Shown here in pieces: positions 29,950 to 39,930 of a stretch of 64,000 bases of DNA (positions within the stretch are counted from its first letter, which is position 1; every line of letters starts with the position of its first letter). The DNA is from Mycoplasma sp. ATU-Cv-703 (GTDB lineage: Bacteria > Bacillota_I > Bacilli_A > Mycoplasmatales > Metamycoplasmataceae), in the NCBI GenBank assembly GCA_004011965.1, contig RYZV01000001.1, positions 507,726 to 571,725 on the forward strand, read 5' to 3'. The notes under the pieces were generated by a model. That model searched no databases. It was given only the letters and a program-made list of their open reading frames with translations, and was not told the origin of the DNA. Both the position numbers and the translations under genes were made by a program.

Positions 29950-30287
29950 TGACTAAAGTAGCTCGAGCTCACGTGAAAATTGAACGTATTTCCGCCCGCA
30001 AGGCACGTCTGGTGGCCGATACTTTCCGGCGTCAGTCAATCGGTGAAGCGTTGACCACTTTGCAAAACGTTCGGAAAAAAGCGGCCCCAATTTTTATTAA
30101 ACTGCTCAACTCAGCCGTGGCTAACGCCGTTAACAACCACGGACTAAACGCCGACAAACTTTTTGTGCGCAAAGTTTTAGTTGACGAAGGGCCAACTTTG
30201 AAAAGATTCCAACCCCGAGGACGCGGTCGGGCTTTCAAAATTTTTAAACGCACATCAAGACTAACGATTGAAATCGAGGAGAGGTAA
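29949..30287 (+). CDS. rplV: 50S ribosomal protein L22
   Basis: 112 residues, usual length. Conserved features: RISARKARLVADTFRRQSIGEAL and the tunnel-lining beta-hairpin KRFQPRGRGRAFKIFKRTSRLTI. Overlaps rpsS by 1 nt; rpsC begins 3 nt downstream. Confidence 0.98.
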   Translation: MTKVARAHVKIERISARKARLVADTFRRQSIGEALTTLQNVRKKAAPIFIKLLNSAVANAVNNHGLNADKLFVRKVLVDEGPTLKRFQPRGRGRAFKIFKRTSRLTIEIEER

Positions 30288-30290
30288 GCG

Positions 30291-30965
30291 ATGGGACAAA
30301 AAGTAAATCCAAATGGTTTTCGCTTTGGCATCACTAAACCCCATAACGTCAAGTGGTTTGCCAACAAAAAAGACTACGTAAAAAACTTAGTTGAGGATCA
30401 GCGCATTCACCGCTTTTTTGACCGCCAAGTGAGAACTTACAAAATTGGTCAAGTGGAAATTTTGCGAACTCAAACCAACCAAATTATCGTTCGTATTCAC
30501 ACGGCTACGCCGGCGATCGTAATTGGTTCAAACGGAGACAACCTCAAAAAGATTCACACCGACTTAGTTAAGTACCTCAAAAATCGCGCGCTTAAAATTA
30601 GTCTTGACGTACAGGAAATTGAAAGACCCGAGTTAAGTGCTCGTTTAGTGGCTGAGGACATCGCGACTAAACTTGAAAACCGAAGTTCGTTTAGAGCGGT
30701 GCAAAAGTTTGCCATTCGCCAAGCTTTGCGTAACGGCGCTCTGGGAATTAAAACCTCAGTAGCCGGTCGACTAAACGGCGTAGACATGGCAAGAACTGAG
30801 GGCTACGCCGAAGGCGAAATGAAACTTCACACTCTTCGCCAAGACGTTGACTATGCCACCGCTAACGCCAACACCACTTACGGGACGATCGGCGTGAAAG
30901 TTTGGATTTCCAAACGCGCACCGTGGTTAGGAGGTGCTCGCAATGTTGCAACCCAAGAGAACTAA
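30291..30965 (+). CDS. rpsC: 30S ribosomal protein S3
   Basis: 224 residues. [15 protein letters not shown] opens the protein, followed by the type II KH domain ([12 protein letters not shown]) and the C-terminal domain with [17 protein letters not shown] and GVKVWI. It forms part of the mRNA entry channel. It overlaps rplP by 23 nt. Confidence 0.98.
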   Translation: MGQKVNPNGFRFGITKPHNVKWFANKKDYVKNLVEDQRIHRFFDRQVRTYKIGQVEILRTQTNQIIVRIHTATPAIVIGSNGDNLKKIHTDLVKYLKNRALKISLDVQEIERPELSARLVAEDIATKLENRSSFRAVQKFAIRQALRNGALGIKTSVAGRLNGVDMARTEGYAEGEMKLHTLRQDVDYATANANTTYGTIGVKVWISKRAPWLGGARNVATQEN

Positions 30966-31371
30966 GTACCGCAAGCCGCACAACATTTACCCGGATAAGA
31001 AAAACGCTACCAAGGGTAACAAGGTTGAATTTGGTGAATTTGGTCTGCAAGCTCAAACCGCTGCTTGAGTTACTTCGCGTCAAATCGAGGCCGCTCGAAT
31101 CGCGATTACCCGCCGGATGGGCCGGGAAGGACAAGTAATTATCCGCATTTTTCCGCATTTGTCTAAAACCGCTAAACCAATCGGTGTTCGGATGGGTAAA
31201 GGAAAAGGAAGCCCGGAAAAATGGGTCGCAGTTGTGCGGAAGTACACGGTTATGTTTGAGGTGCTGGGAGTTGACCCCGAAATAGCTTTGGCGGCTCTCA
31301 GATTAGGCGGGCACAAGTTGCCGGTTAAGTGGAAAATTTTGACGCGTCCAACTAGTGCGGGAGAGGAGTAG
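30943..31371 (+). CDS. rplP: 50S ribosomal protein L16
   Basis: 142 residues, near the usual 137-144. [14 protein letters not shown] opens it; [20 protein letters not shown] and [16 protein letters not shown] follow, both diagnostic. TGA at 31066 is Trp ([14 protein letters not shown] in most L16). The start lies inside rpsC, with TTAGGAGG about 9 nt upstream. Confidence 0.98.
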
Positions 31372-31374
31372 ATC

Positions 31375-31761
31375 ATGGAAGTTAAAGAGTTACAAAGCAA
31401 ATCAGTTTCCGAACTGCGCAGTTTAATTAACGATCTTAAAGCCGAACTATTTACTTTACGCTTTAAAAACGCCACTGGTCAACTGGACCAACCGCACAAA
31501 ATTAAGTTAGTTAAACGCGACATCGCTCGCGTGTTCACGATTATCGCCCAACGTCAAGACAAGCCAGAACAAACACAAACCAAGGCCGCTCCGGTCAAGA
31601 AAAAGGCCGCCAAAAAAAGAGCGACTAAAGTTAAAAAACCTTCCAAAGTCAAAAAACCTTCCAAGTCAGCCGCAACTAAGTCAGCTAAACCAAAATCAGT
31701 TAAGAAAAAGCCCGCTCGTAAAAGTAAACCAGCCGAGTCTAAATCGGGAGCAAAGGAGTAA
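31375..31761 (+). CDS. rpmC: 50S ribosomal protein L29 with Lys-rich tail
   Basis: 128 residues against the usual 60-70. The L29 domain fills residues 1-~64 (ELRSLINDLKAELFTLRFKN, then KRDIARVFTIIAQR). The tail is almost wholly Lys/Ala/Ser/Pro with repeated KVKKPSK and KKxA units, resembling a nucleic-acid-binding disordered tail. L29 sits by the exit tunnel next to L23, which is also extended here. Confidence 0.95.
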   Translation: MEVKELQSKSVSELRSLINDLKAELFTLRFKNATGQLDQPHKIKLVKRDIARVFTIIAQRQDKPEQTQTKAAPVKKKAAKKRATKVKKPSKVKKPSKSAATKSAKPKSVKKKPARKSKPAESKSGAKE

Positions 31762-31764
31762 AGC

Positions 31765-32031
31765 ATGAACAGAAACACCCGTCGTAAACAACTAGTTGGA
31801 ACGGTTGTCTCCACCAAAAACAGCAAAACGTTAGCTGTGGCGGTTGACACATACCAAATGCATCCGATTTATGGGAAACGTTTTAAAGTGACTAAGAAGT
31901 TTGCGGTTCACGACGAAAACGAAAGCGCCAAACTGGGCGACCAAGTTCAAATCGCTGAAACTCGTCCCTACTCTAAAACTAAAACTTTTCGCTTAGTCAA
32001 AATTTTGCAGCCAAGGGTAGGTGATCAGTAA
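31765..32031 (+). CDS. rpsQ: 30S ribosomal protein S17
   Basis: 88 residues, OB-fold. Conserved [20 protein letters not shown] and [19 protein letters not shown], then [16 protein letters not shown]. The stop overlaps the L14 start by 1 nt. Confidence 0.97.
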   Translation: MNRNTRRKQLVGTVVSTKNSKTLAVAVDTYQMHPIYGKRFKVTKKFAVHDENESAKLGDQVQIAETRPYSKTKTFRLVKILQPRVGDQ

Positions 32032-32399
32032 TGGTTCAAGAACTCAGTCGTGCTAAAGTGGCCGATAACACCGGCGCTAAGGAAGTTGGCATCATTCGCA
32101 ACATCGGCGGATCGGTTAAAAAAACTTCTAACATTGGCGATGTGGTCGTTTGCTCGGTTAAAAAAGCGATTCCTAACGGCATGGTCAAGGAAGGGCAAGT
32201 CGTCAGAGGCGTGTTAGTTCGCACTAAGTGCGGACTACGTCGCAAAGACGGCACCCACATTAAATTTGATGATAACGCGGTCGTAATTATCAAACCCGAC
32301 AAAACTCCGCGTGGAACGCGTGTCTTTGGTCCAATTGCACGAGAACTGCGCGATCGAGGCTACGGCAAAATTATTTCGCTGGCCCCCGAGGTAATTTAG
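32031..32399 (+). CDS. rplN: 50S ribosomal protein L14
   Basis: 122 residues, exact family length. [19 protein letters not shown] and [14 protein letters not shown] are diagnostic. It forms an intersubunit bridge with 16S rRNA. Confidence 0.98.
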   Translation: MVQELSRAKVADNTGAKEVGIIRNIGGSVKKTSNIGDVVVCSVKKAIPNGMVKEGQVVRGVLVRTKCGLRRKDGTHIKFDDNAVVIIKPDKTPRGTRVFGPIARELRDRGYGKIISLAPEVI

Positions 32400-32406
32400 G
32401 AGAGTT

Positions 32407-32718
32407 ATGAGAAAACTAAGAAAAAATGACCAGGTAATAGTTTTGAGTGGCAAACACAAGGGGACCCGCGGCACAATTATTTCGTTGGATTGAAAAAAAG
32501 GACGCGCCAAAGTTGAGAAAGTTAACGTAGTCAAGAAACACGCTAAACCTTCCCAAACTAACGCCGAAGGCGGAATTATTGAGTTTGAAGCTCCGATTGA
32601 CATTTCCAACATCGCTCTAGTTACTAAGGGCAAAGATGGTCAGTCAACTCGAGTGGGGTTTGAAATTCACAACCAAAAAAAGGTGCGCATTAGTAAACGG
32701 ACCGGAAAGGAAATTTAG
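32407..32718 (+). CDS. rplX: 50S ribosomal protein L24
   Basis: 103 residues. The KOW motif is clear: [22 protein letters not shown] at 32491 is Trp. [20 protein letters not shown] and SNIALV complete the pattern. TAGGAGAG precedes the ATG; rplE starts immediately after the stop codon. Confidence 0.97.
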
Positions 32719-33267
32719 ATGAACAATCTTCGTCAGCAGTACCACGAAAAAGTTAAACCGGATTTGCAAGCCCAGTTTAACTACAGTTCGCCGATGCAAA
32801 TTCCCCGTTTATCCAAACTGGTTCTAAACATGGGCGTTGGTCACGAAATTGCTAACTCTAAAGCCGTTGATGAAGTGGTTGAGCAATTAACTTTAATTAG
32901 CGGCCAAAAACCGGTCTTAACTTTAGCTAAAAAATCACTCGCTTCTTGAAAACTTAGGGAAGGTATGCCAGTCGGGGCTAAAGTAACTTTGCGGGGCGAT
33001 AAAATGTGAAACTTTTTACAGAAAATGATTGACATTGTCATTCCGCGGATTCGCGACTTCCGTGGTCTTAGCCCCCAGTCGTTTGACTCGCAAGGCAACT
33101 ACGCTTTTGGAGTTAGCGAACAAATTATTTTCCCGGAAATTGATTTCGATAAAGTTCGCAAAATAAAAGGTTTAGACGTAATTATCGTCACAACCGCATC
33201 CGATCAAAAGGAAGCACTAGCGCTTTTAACTTTGCTCGGATTGCCTTTCAAGAAAGGTCGCTCCTAA
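32719..33267 (+). CDS. rplE: 50S ribosomal protein L5
   Basis: 182 residues, usual length. Binds 5S rRNA. Conserved [42 protein letters not shown] with Trp encoded by TGA at 32947, and [19 protein letters not shown] second TGA at 33007 is also Trp. Zero-base spacing from rplX. Confidence 0.98.
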
Positions 33268-33276
33268 GGAGGATGT

Positions 33277-33564
33277 ATGGCACGAAAATCATTAATTGCT
33301 CGAAATAACCAACGAATTAAGCAAGTTGAAATCAATTACAACTTGCGGGCAGAACTTCGGGCGCTAGCTAAAAAAGGCGATAAAGACGCTCAACTAAGAC
33401 TGAACAAAATGAGCCCTAACTCTTCCTACATCCGGATCCGTAATCGCGATGCTTTTGACGGAAGGCCACGGGGTTACATGCGTCGTTTTGGCGTTTCCCG
33501 GATTAAATTTCGCACCCTAGCTCACGAAGGCAAAGTGCCGGGCGTGAAGAAAGCGAGCTGATAG
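33277..33564 (+). CDS. rpsN: 30S ribosomal protein S14, long zinc-free type
   Basis: 95 residues. It is the long form of S14 without the CxxC zinc ribbon: [16 protein letters not shown] at the start, then [30 protein letters not shown]. The conserved end KKASW is completed by TGA at 33559-33561 read as Trp, followed by the real stop tag at 33562-33564; the protein would lack its final Trp under the standard code. AGGAGG precedes the ATG by 5 nt. Confidence 0.96.
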
Positions 33565-33565
33565 T

Positions 33566-33967
33566 ATGTACGGAATCATAACTGACCCAATCGGTGACAT
33601 GTTAATTCGAATTAAAAATGCCAACCAACGCAAACACAAAACCGTCGCGATTCCCTACTCCAAAATCAAACACCAAATCGTCACCATTTTACGCGACGAA
33701 GGTTTTATTACCGACTATGAATCACGTGGCGAAGGTGTCAGCAAGGAACTGGTCGTGGGACTTAAATACCGCGGTGACCAGCGGGTAATCGTGGGCGTAA
33801 AACGGATTTCTAAACCAGGGTTGCGCGTTTACGCTGGCTACCACAAATTACCGCGCGTTTTGTCTGGCTACGGAACGGCGATCGTTTCAACCTCGCGGGG
33901 AATTGTAACCGATCGTCAAGCGCGAGAATGGAAAGTGGGCGGAGAAATTATCGCCTACGTTTGGTAG
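33566..33967 (+). CDS. rpsH: 30S ribosomal protein S8
   Basis: 133 residues. DPIGDMLIRIKNANQRKHK opens the protein and GTAIVSTSRGIVTDRQAR with GGEIIAYVW closes it, all canonical. It binds the central domain of 16S rRNA and in other bacteria represses the spc operon. Confidence 0.98.
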   Translation: MYGIITDPIGDMLIRIKNANQRKHKTVAIPYSKIKHQIVTILRDEGFITDYESRGEGVSKELVVGLKYRGDQRVIVGVKRISKPGLRVYAGYHKLPRVLSGYGTAIVSTSRGIVTDRQAREWKVGGEIIAYVW

Positions 33968-33976
33968 GAGGAAAAT

Positions 33977-34516
33977 ATGTCTAGAGTAGGAAACCGCATC
34001 TTAACTATTCCCGATCAAACCGAAGTATTGATTCGCGGAACCACAGTTGAAGTCAAAGGCAAATTAGGCGCGCTAACGTTAGATCATTCGCCGCTAATTG
34101 CCGTTAGCGTCAACCAAAATCTGCTCGTCACTAGCCGCGCCAACGAAGAAAAGTCAACCAAACAACTGCACGGAACAACTAACTCGCTAATTAAAAGCAT
34201 GCTTGACGGTGTTAACCTTGGTTTTCGGAAAGAGATTGAAATTAAGGGTGTTGGATACCGTGCTAGCTTGCAAGGTTCGAAGTTAACGCTTAGCGTTGGT
34301 TACTCGCATCCGATCGTGCTTGACATTTTTCCTGATGTTAAAATTGAAGTTCCCAAGCCAAGCATTGTAATTGTGAGCGGAATTGATAAACAAAGAGTCG
34401 GGCAGATGGCGGCTATCATTCGCCAAGTGCGCCGTCCCAACCCGTACTCAGGTAAGGGAATCATGTACAAAGACGAAAAAATTCGTCGTAAAGAAGGCAA
34501 GACTGCCAGCAAGTAG
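33977..34516 (+). CDS. rplF: 50S ribosomal protein L6
   Basis: 179 residues. RVGNRILTIPDQTEVLI at the start, GVGYRASLQGSKLTLSVGYSH in the middle and the diagnostic PNPYSGKGIMYKDEKIRRKEGK at the end. TAGGAGG lies 6 nt before the ATG. Confidence 0.98.
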   Translation: MSRVGNRILTIPDQTEVLIRGTTVEVKGKLGALTLDHSPLIAVSVNQNLLVTSRANEEKSTKQLHGTTNSLIKSMLDGVNLGFRKEIEIKGVGYRASLQGSKLTLSVGYSHPIVLDIFPDVKIEVPKPSIVIVSGIDKQRVGQMAAIIRQVRRPNPYSGKGIMYKDEKIRRKEGKTASK

Positions 34517-34524
34517 AGGTGTTT

Positions 34525-34878
34525 ATGAAAACAACTAGTCGTAACTATTATCGCAAGCGGAAACACTTAAAAATCCGCCAAAAAATCCACGGCAGTGCCG
34601 AAGCGCCGCGTCTGAGCATTTTTAAATCTTTGCGCCACATTGAGGGACAACTAATTAACGATGATAAACGCCAAACGCTTGCCTACGCATCTACTCGCCA
34701 ACTGAAACTCAAACACGGGGCAAACTTAGAAGGCGCTACCAAGGTTGGTCAAATTCTAGGTGAAAAAGTTGTTCAGCTCGGAGTTAAAAAAGTGGTATTT
34801 GACCGTTCAGGGTACATTTACCACGGTAAAGTCAAAGCTTTTGCCGATGCTGTCCGAGATAAAGGAGTAAAATTCTAA
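34525..34878 (+). CDS. rplR: 50S ribosomal protein L18
   Basis: 117 residues. [19 protein letters not shown] and [27 protein letters not shown] match the family. It binds 5S rRNA with L5. ATG 34525 is preferred over GTG 34519 because of AGAGG at 34515-34519. Confidence 0.97.
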   Translation: MKTTSRNYYRKRKHLKIRQKIHGSAEAPRLSIFKSLRHIEGQLINDDKRQTLAYASTRQLKLKHGANLEGATKVGQILGEKVVQLGVKKVVFDRSGYIYHGKVKAFADAVRDKGVKF

Positions 34879-34880
34879 CT

Positions 34881-35585
34881 ATGTCAGAAACTAAGCCGCT
34901 TAAGCCAAAAACACCTTTATCTAGCGAGTCCAAAGATTTCCGGATTCCGACCGCTGGTCGCCGGCGTCCAACTCACGCTCAGCCCGCCGCTAAATCAGCG
35001 AGCAGTGACCGTCAACGCGGTCCGCAACGTCGTTTTCGTTCCCGCATGAAAGACGACTCACTTGAATTTAGCGAAAAAGTCGTTGATATTTCCCGCGTCA
35101 CCACCGTGGTTAAAGGTGGACGGCGTTTTAGTTTCTCAGCCGTCGTAGTCGTCGGAGATAAAAAAGGCAGCGTCGGATGGGGTCATGGCAAAGCTAACGA
35201 AGTACCCGACGCGATTAAAAAAGCAATTAAAGACGCTCGCAAAAGACAAGTTAAAGTTCCGATCATTGACAAACGAACGGTCCCCCACGTTCAAAGCGCC
35301 AAGTTTTTAGCTTCCAGGGTGATGGTTAAGCCGGCACCGCGCGGAAAAGGTATTGTCGCTTCGGGCGCAGTTCGCGCCGTGGTAGAGTTAGCTGGCTACA
35401 AAGACATTTACACGAAGAGTCTTGGTTCGCGTTCCAAAACTAACGCGATTAAAGCGACGATCAAAGCTCTTTCTGAACTTCGCACAGTCGAACAAATCGC
35501 CGAAATGCGCGGTCTTAACGTTAGCCATTTCAAACATAAAAAACAGGGAGGTGAAAAACATGCAACTGCACACACTCCAACCTAA
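34881..35585 (+). CDS. rpsE: 30S ribosomal protein S5 with N-terminal extension
   Basis: 234 residues against ~166 usual. The first ~65 residues are a Lys/Arg/Pro/Ser-rich extension. The canonical body starts at [24 protein letters not shown], with [15 protein letters not shown] and [19 protein letters not shown]. It shapes the mRNA entry channel and decoding fidelity. It overlaps rplO by 26 nt. Confidence 0.96.
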   Translation: MSETKPLKPKTPLSSESKDFRIPTAGRRRPTHAQPAAKSASSDRQRGPQRRFRSRMKDDSLEFSEKVVDISRVTTVVKGGRRFSFSAVVVVGDKKGSVGWGHGKANEVPDAIKKAIKDARKRQVKVPIIDKRTVPHVQSAKFLASRVMVKPAPRGKGIVASGAVRAVVELAGYKDIYTKSLGSRSKTNAIKATIKALSELRTVEQIAEMRGLNVSHFKHKKQGGEKHATAHTPT

Positions 35586-35997
35586 AGAAGGCGCACGCCA
35601 ACGAAAAATTCGCGTAGCCCGAGGTCACGCGGGTCGGCGTGGTAAACAAGCTGGCCGTGGTCAATCGGGTCAAAACAAGCGTGGTTCAACCAGGCCAGGT
35701 TTTGAGGGTGGTCAAAACCCGTGGTTTCGTCGCCTACCTAAACGCGGATTTAAAAATGTTAACCACGTGGAATACCAAATTGTTTCGCTCACTAACCTGA
35801 ACAAGAAATTTTCGGTCGGGGCTGAGGTTGATCGTTCAGCTCTTAAAAAAGCTGGTCTAATTGCTTCAACCACTTTACCGGTCAAAGTTTTAGCCAACGG
35901 CAAACTGACTCACAAATTAAATTTAAAAGTTAATGCGATCTCCAAAACTGCTCGCCAAGCGGTCGAAAAAGCTGGCGGCAAGGTTGAGGTGCTTTAG
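35560..35997 (+). CDS. rplO: 50S ribosomal protein L15
   Basis: 145 residues. The glycine/arginine-rich N-terminus ([20 protein letters not shown], then [17 protein letters not shown]) is typical. The start lies within rpsE after AGGGAGGTG. Confidence 0.97.
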   Translation: MQLHTLQPKEGARQRKIRVARGHAGRRGKQAGRGQSGQNKRGSTRPGFEGGQNPWFRRLPKRGFKNVNHVEYQIVSLTNLNKKFSVGAEVDRSALKKAGLIASTTLPVKVLANGKLTHKLNLKVNAISKTARQAVEKAGGKVEVL

Positions 35998-36000
35998 GGC

Positions 36001-37389
36001 ATGAAACTAGCGCTGCAAAAAGTCGGACGTTTTTTCGCGAACGGGTTTTTTAGTTTTCGCAGTTACTTTAAAAACAAAACTTTACTCAAGCGAATTCTTT
36101 ACACGATTTTGTTAATTTCAATTTTCCGAATCGCGGCTACGATTACGATTCCGATCGTCAAAGTTAACCAAGACTTAGTTGAGAATTCAAACTCGCTGAT
36201 TGGTATGCTTAATTTAATTGGCGGCGGCGCACTTTCGAACTTTTCGATTGTGGCGCTCGGTATTTCACCTTACATTACGGCTTCGATCATTATGACGTTG
36301 CTCCAGTCGGAGGCTTTTCCGGCTATTTACCGACTAGCCCACTCGGGACCGGTCGGCAAACGCAAAATCGCTTTTACGACCCGGATTTTAACCATTTGCT
36401 TTGCTATTGTCCAGGCCATGACAGTTATTCAACAGTTTCGCATTAGTCAGCACGTTGAGCTTTTGTCGCCGGCTGACAACGTATGGTACCAGTACCTAGT
36501 GATTCCTTTGATTCTTTTGGCGGGCTCCTTGTTTTCGCTTTTCTTGGGCGAGCAAATTACTTCCCGCGGAGCCGGTAACGGAATTTCGCTGATTATCTTC
36601 TCAGGTATCGCGGCCGACTTACCCGCTAAAATCCAACTTGCCTACAGCTACTTTGTTTCAACTAGTCAAGGCGGCTCTTTTGTTGGTGGCATGAATTTCA
36701 TCGTCCACTTTAGCATTTTTGCCGGTTTAATTTTCATCGTTACTTTCTTTCACAAAGCTGAACGTCACATCCCAACCCAACAAACGGGCAGCGGTTTGAC
36801 GCGCGATGTCAAACAAATGTCGCACTTACCGATGAAAGTTAATCCAGCGGGTGTTATGCCTGTCATCTTCGCGATGACAATCCTACTTTTGCCGCTAACA
36901 ATCACTGGTTTTTTGCACCACCAAGATCCAGCTCGTCAGTGAATAGAAAATCATCTCCGTTTAACTGATCCGCTGGGACTGGGCATTTTCATTTTGATTA
37001 TTTTTGTGTTTTCAATTGTGATGAGCTTAATCACTTTTAACCCTTACACGGTGACAGAGAACTTTAAAAAGAGCGGAACTTTCATTCCAGGCATTCGTCC
37101 TGGTCAAGAAACCGAAAAGTATTTAACGGGAATCGTGATGCGACTAAGCGTTTTTTCCGGTTTTTATTTGTCCATTATTTCCTCGGTTCCTTTCATTGAA
37201 CAAATGCTTGGCATTCCCCAACCTTTTACAATTAGTGGTACTTCGCTAATCATTTTAGTTTCGGTTGCGATTGAAACGCTTGAGCACGTTCGAGCTCGTG
37301 ACACGACCCAAACTATTTCCCGTGCTCGTGAGCAAGTGCTTAAAACCATCGACAGTGAGGATGGAAAATCGGGTGGTCTACTTTGATAG
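36001..37389 (+). CDS. secY: Preprotein translocase subunit SecY
   Basis: 462-residue channel of the Sec translocon with ten hydrophobic helices. Family motifs: SNFSIVALGISPYITASIIM, ITSRGAGNGISLIIF, and the cytoplasmic loop PTQQTGSGLTRDVKQMSHLPMKVNPAGVMPVIFA split across helices 6-7. TGA at 36940 is Trp. The reading frame ends ctt-tga-tag, so the final residue is Trp and the true stop is at 37387-37389. It follows rplO by 3 nt and overlaps adk by 7 nt. Confidence 0.97.
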
Positions 37390-37934
37390 GTAATTTTATT
37401 TTTCTTGGACCCCCTGGGGTTGGGAAAGGGACTTTATCTAAACAGTTGGCTGCTCACTACAATTTAAAACACATTTCCTCGGGTGAAATTTTTCGCGAGG
37501 CTGTCAAAAGCGGTTCCAAGTTAGGACAAGCAATTAAGAATACGTTAGACAAAGGTGCTTACGTAGATGACAACTTGACTAACCAAGTCATTTACCAAGC
37601 GATTAAGTCTAGTCACAGCCGTGGTCAAGGTGTGATTTTAGACGGCTATCCTCGCACGCTTAACCAAGCGCATTTTCTAGAAAATGAGGGAATCAAGGTT
37701 GATCACGTGATTTGGTTAGATGCACCGATTGACGTAATTATTGAACGTCTAATTAAACGTGGTCGTGCTGACGACCACCCCGAGACAATTAGGCAGCGAA
37801 TTGCAGTTTACCGCCAGCAAACTCAGCCCTTAGTTGATTATTACGAAGCTCATAAAACGGTACTTAAACTTGACACAAGCGGGAGCGAAGACGAGAATTT
37901 TGCGTCTTTGATCGCGAGGCTTGAGCGTGATTAG
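37383..37934 (+). CDS. adk: Adenylate kinase, short-LID form
   Basis: 183-residue nucleotide kinase that interconverts ATP+AMP and 2 ADP. P-loop GPPGVGKGT near residues 9-17, then the AMP-binding HISSGEIFREAV and ILDGYPRTLNQAH. After RLIKRGRADDHPETIRQR the protein moves straight into the C-terminal helix, lacking the zinc-binding LID insert of ~214-residue enzymes. The start is TTG, overlapping the end of secY; no better start exists in frame. Confidence 0.95.
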   Translation: MIGNFIFLGPPGVGKGTLSKQLAAHYNLKHISSGEIFREAVKSGSKLGQAIKNTLDKGAYVDDNLTNQVIYQAIKSSHSRGQGVILDGYPRTLNQAHFLENEGIKVDHVIWLDAPIDVIIERLIKRGRADDHPETIRQRIAVYRQQTQPLVDYYEAHKTVLKLDTSGSEDENFASLIARLERD

Positions 37935-38691
37935 CATTAAGTCATCTCAAGAGATTGAGTTTATGCGCCGTTCGGGTGCAATTCTGGCCAAAGTTAAACG
38001 CGTTTTACGTGAAAAAATTAAGCCGGGCGTGAGCACCGAGCAGCTGGACAAACTGGCCAGCCAAATGATTACTAAACTAGGCGGTCAGCCGAGTTTTCTT
38101 GGATACCAAGGCTACCCTAAAACGATTTGCGCGTCCGTCAACGAGCAAATGATCCACGGTTTACCTACTTCTCGCCCTTTAGTTAGGGGAGAACTACTGA
38201 AAATTGACGTGGGCGTGAAATACCGAGGTTACCACACCGACAGCGCTTTTAGCGTTGAGGTTGGTCAAAGTAGTCCAGCGGCTCAAAAATTAATTGCCGT
38301 TGCTCAGGCGGCTTTTTGACGCGGAGTAGATGCGATTAAACCAGGTGCTCGGGTTGGTGACGTGGAACACGCGATCGGCTCTTACGTGCGCGGGCAAGGG
38401 CTAACTGTGCCAACTGATTACAGCGGTCACGGCATCGGAACTCAGCTTCACGAAGATCCTTCTATTTTTAACGACGGTCTAGCGGGACGCGGTCCGCTCC
38501 TACGCGATGGCATGACGATTTGCATTGAACCGATGATTTTGCAATCTAGCTCAGACGTCAAAGTTTTAGATGATGGTTGGACGGTCGTGGCGAGCGACGG
38601 AAAGTTAACGGCTCATTACGAAGAGACTATTTTAATTGAGAATGGCCGAGCGGTTATTTTGACACAAGAAGGGGGTGATGGAGATGGCTAA
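37927..38691 (+). CDS. map: Methionine aminopeptidase type I
   Basis: 254 residues; removes the initiator Met from new proteins. [19 protein letters not shown] at the start; metal ligands in [17 protein letters not shown] (Asp), [14 protein letters not shown] (His), TICIEPM (Glu) and HYEETILI (Glu). TGA at 38317 is Trp. GTG at 37927 is chosen over TTG at 37921 because GCGAGG (37914-37919) is then at proper spacing. Overlaps adk by 8 nt and infA by 8 nt. Confidence 0.95.
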
Positions 38692-38896
38692 AGACGCAAT
38701 TCGTGTTAAGGGCGTGGTCAAAGCGGCTCATTCAATGAGTGAGTACGAAGTGGAGCTTGAAAACGGAATAACGGTTCACGGGACAATTTCCGGAAAAATG
38801 CGCGTTCACCACATTCGGATTTTACCGGGAGATAAAGTTGAAATTGAACTATCGCCCTACGATTTAACCCGTGGTCGGATTACTTACCGACATTAG
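38684..38896 (+). CDS. infA: Translation initiation factor IF-1
   Basis: 70 residues with an S1/OB fold: [31 protein letters not shown] and [23 protein letters not shown] 38684 gives the canonical MAK start and has AAGGGGGTGA 8 nt upstream; ATG 38678 is an alternative two codons earlier. Confidence 0.97.
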   Translation: MAKDAIRVKGVVKAAHSMSEYEVELENGITVHGTISGKMRVHHIRILPGDKVEIELSPYDLTRGRITYRH

Positions 38897-38904
38897 AAAA
38901 AAAT

Positions 38905-38944
38905 CTAGTTTTTTATGATTAATGACTAGTTTTTATGATAGAAT
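38905..38944 (+). promoter_or_regulatory. Short tandem repeat and -10 box before rpmJ
   Basis: CTAGTTTTTTATGAT (38905-38919) recurs with one T fewer at 38926-38939. The second copy runs into TAGAAT (38939-38944), a plausible -10 box for an internal promoter serving rpmJ-rpsM-rpsK-rpoA-rplQ. Confidence 0.5.
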
Positions 38945-39004
38945 AAAACAGTTATTTAGGCATTTTTCCGCGCTTGAAACACGCTTGAAGATAGGAGTTG
39001 TTTC

Positions 39005-39118
39005 GTGAAAGTTCGTACGTCAGTTAAACCAATTTGTCAAAACTGCCGCGTTATTAACCGCCATAAGTCAGTGCGGATTATTTGCGTTAACCCTAAACAC
39101 AAACAGCGCCAAGGGTAA
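39005..39118 (+). CDS. rpmJ: 50S ribosomal protein L36
   Basis: 37 residues, full-length: [18 protein letters not shown] followed by [17 protein letters not shown]. The zinc ligands (Cys11, Cys14, Cys27, His32) are all present. The start is GTG with AGGAG 7 nt upstream. Confidence 0.97.
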   Translation: MKVRTSVKPICQNCRVINRHKSVRIICVNPKHKQRQG

Positions 39119-39138
39119 AGGAGTCAAGAAGTACACTT

Positions 39139-39504
39139 ATGGCTAGAATTGCTAACGTTGAAATACCAAACGATAAGAGAGTTGTCATTTCGCTGACCTA
39201 TATTTACGGGATCGGCAAGTCGCTTTCAAAGCAAATTTTAAGTAAAACTCAAATTAGCGAAGATATTCGCGTCAAAGATTTAAGCGAAGACCAGCTCCAA
39301 TCAATTCGCCAGGAAATCAAAAGCTATTTGATTGAGGGTGAACTACGCCGTGAAGTAGGCGCTAACGTTAAAAGACTCAAAGACATTAAAAATTACCGCG
39401 GTATCCGCCACCGGAAAGGACTGCCAGTTCGTGGTCAAGTGACTCAGAAGAACGCGCGAACTCGCAAAGGACCACGTAAAACTGTGGCCGGTAAGAAGGG
39501 CTAG
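39139..39504 (+). CDS. rpsM: 30S ribosomal protein S13
   Basis: 121 residues. [18 protein letters not shown], then [12 protein letters not shown], and [26 protein letters not shown] are diagnostic (split here). It contacts the P-site tRNA and the L5 bridge. Confidence 0.98.
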   Translation: MARIANVEIPNDKRVVISLTYIYGIGKSLSKQILSKTQISEDIRVKDLSEDQLQSIRQEIKSYLIEGELRREVGANVKRLKDIKNYRGIRHRKGLPVRGQVTQKNARTRKGPRKTVAGKKG

Positions 39505-39507
39505 TTA

Positions 39508-39924
39508 ATGGCAACTAAAACTGCAAGCAAAACTAAAAAAACTAAGAAAAAACGCGCCACGATTGTTACTGGCATCGCCCACATTCACGCGACGCACAAC
39601 AACACGATCATTAGTTTTAGCGATCCCAAGGGCGCTATCTTTGCTTGGTCATCGTCGGGGGCAATTGGTTACAAAGGCACTAAAAAGTCTACCCCTTACG
39701 CCGCTTCTTTAGCGGCTAATTCGGCGAGCGAAAAAGCCAAAGAGTTTGGTCTTAAAGAAGTGATAGTTAAGATTAAAGGCACCGGACCTGGTAAAGATGC
39801 GGCTCGGAAACAAATCGAAGTTTCTGGTATTAAGGTGATGAGCGTCAAAGACGTCACTCCGATTCCCCACAACGGAACTAGACCGCCTAAACGAGTTATC
39901 AAAAGACTCAGTGCGAGAAAGTAG
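39508..39924 (+). CDS. rpsK: 30S ribosomal protein S11
   Basis: 138 residues. A Lys-rich N-terminus precedes [21 protein letters not shown] and [18 protein letters not shown], with [19 protein letters not shown] at the end. The family norm is ~129 residues. Confidence 0.98.
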   Translation: MATKTASKTKKTKKKRATIVTGIAHIHATHNNTIISFSDPKGAIFAWSSSGAIGYKGTKKSTPYAASLAANSASEKAKEFGLKEVIVKIKGTGPGKDAARKQIEVSGIKVMSVKDVTPIPHNGTRPPKRVIKRLSARK

Positions 39925-39930
39925 GTTGAG

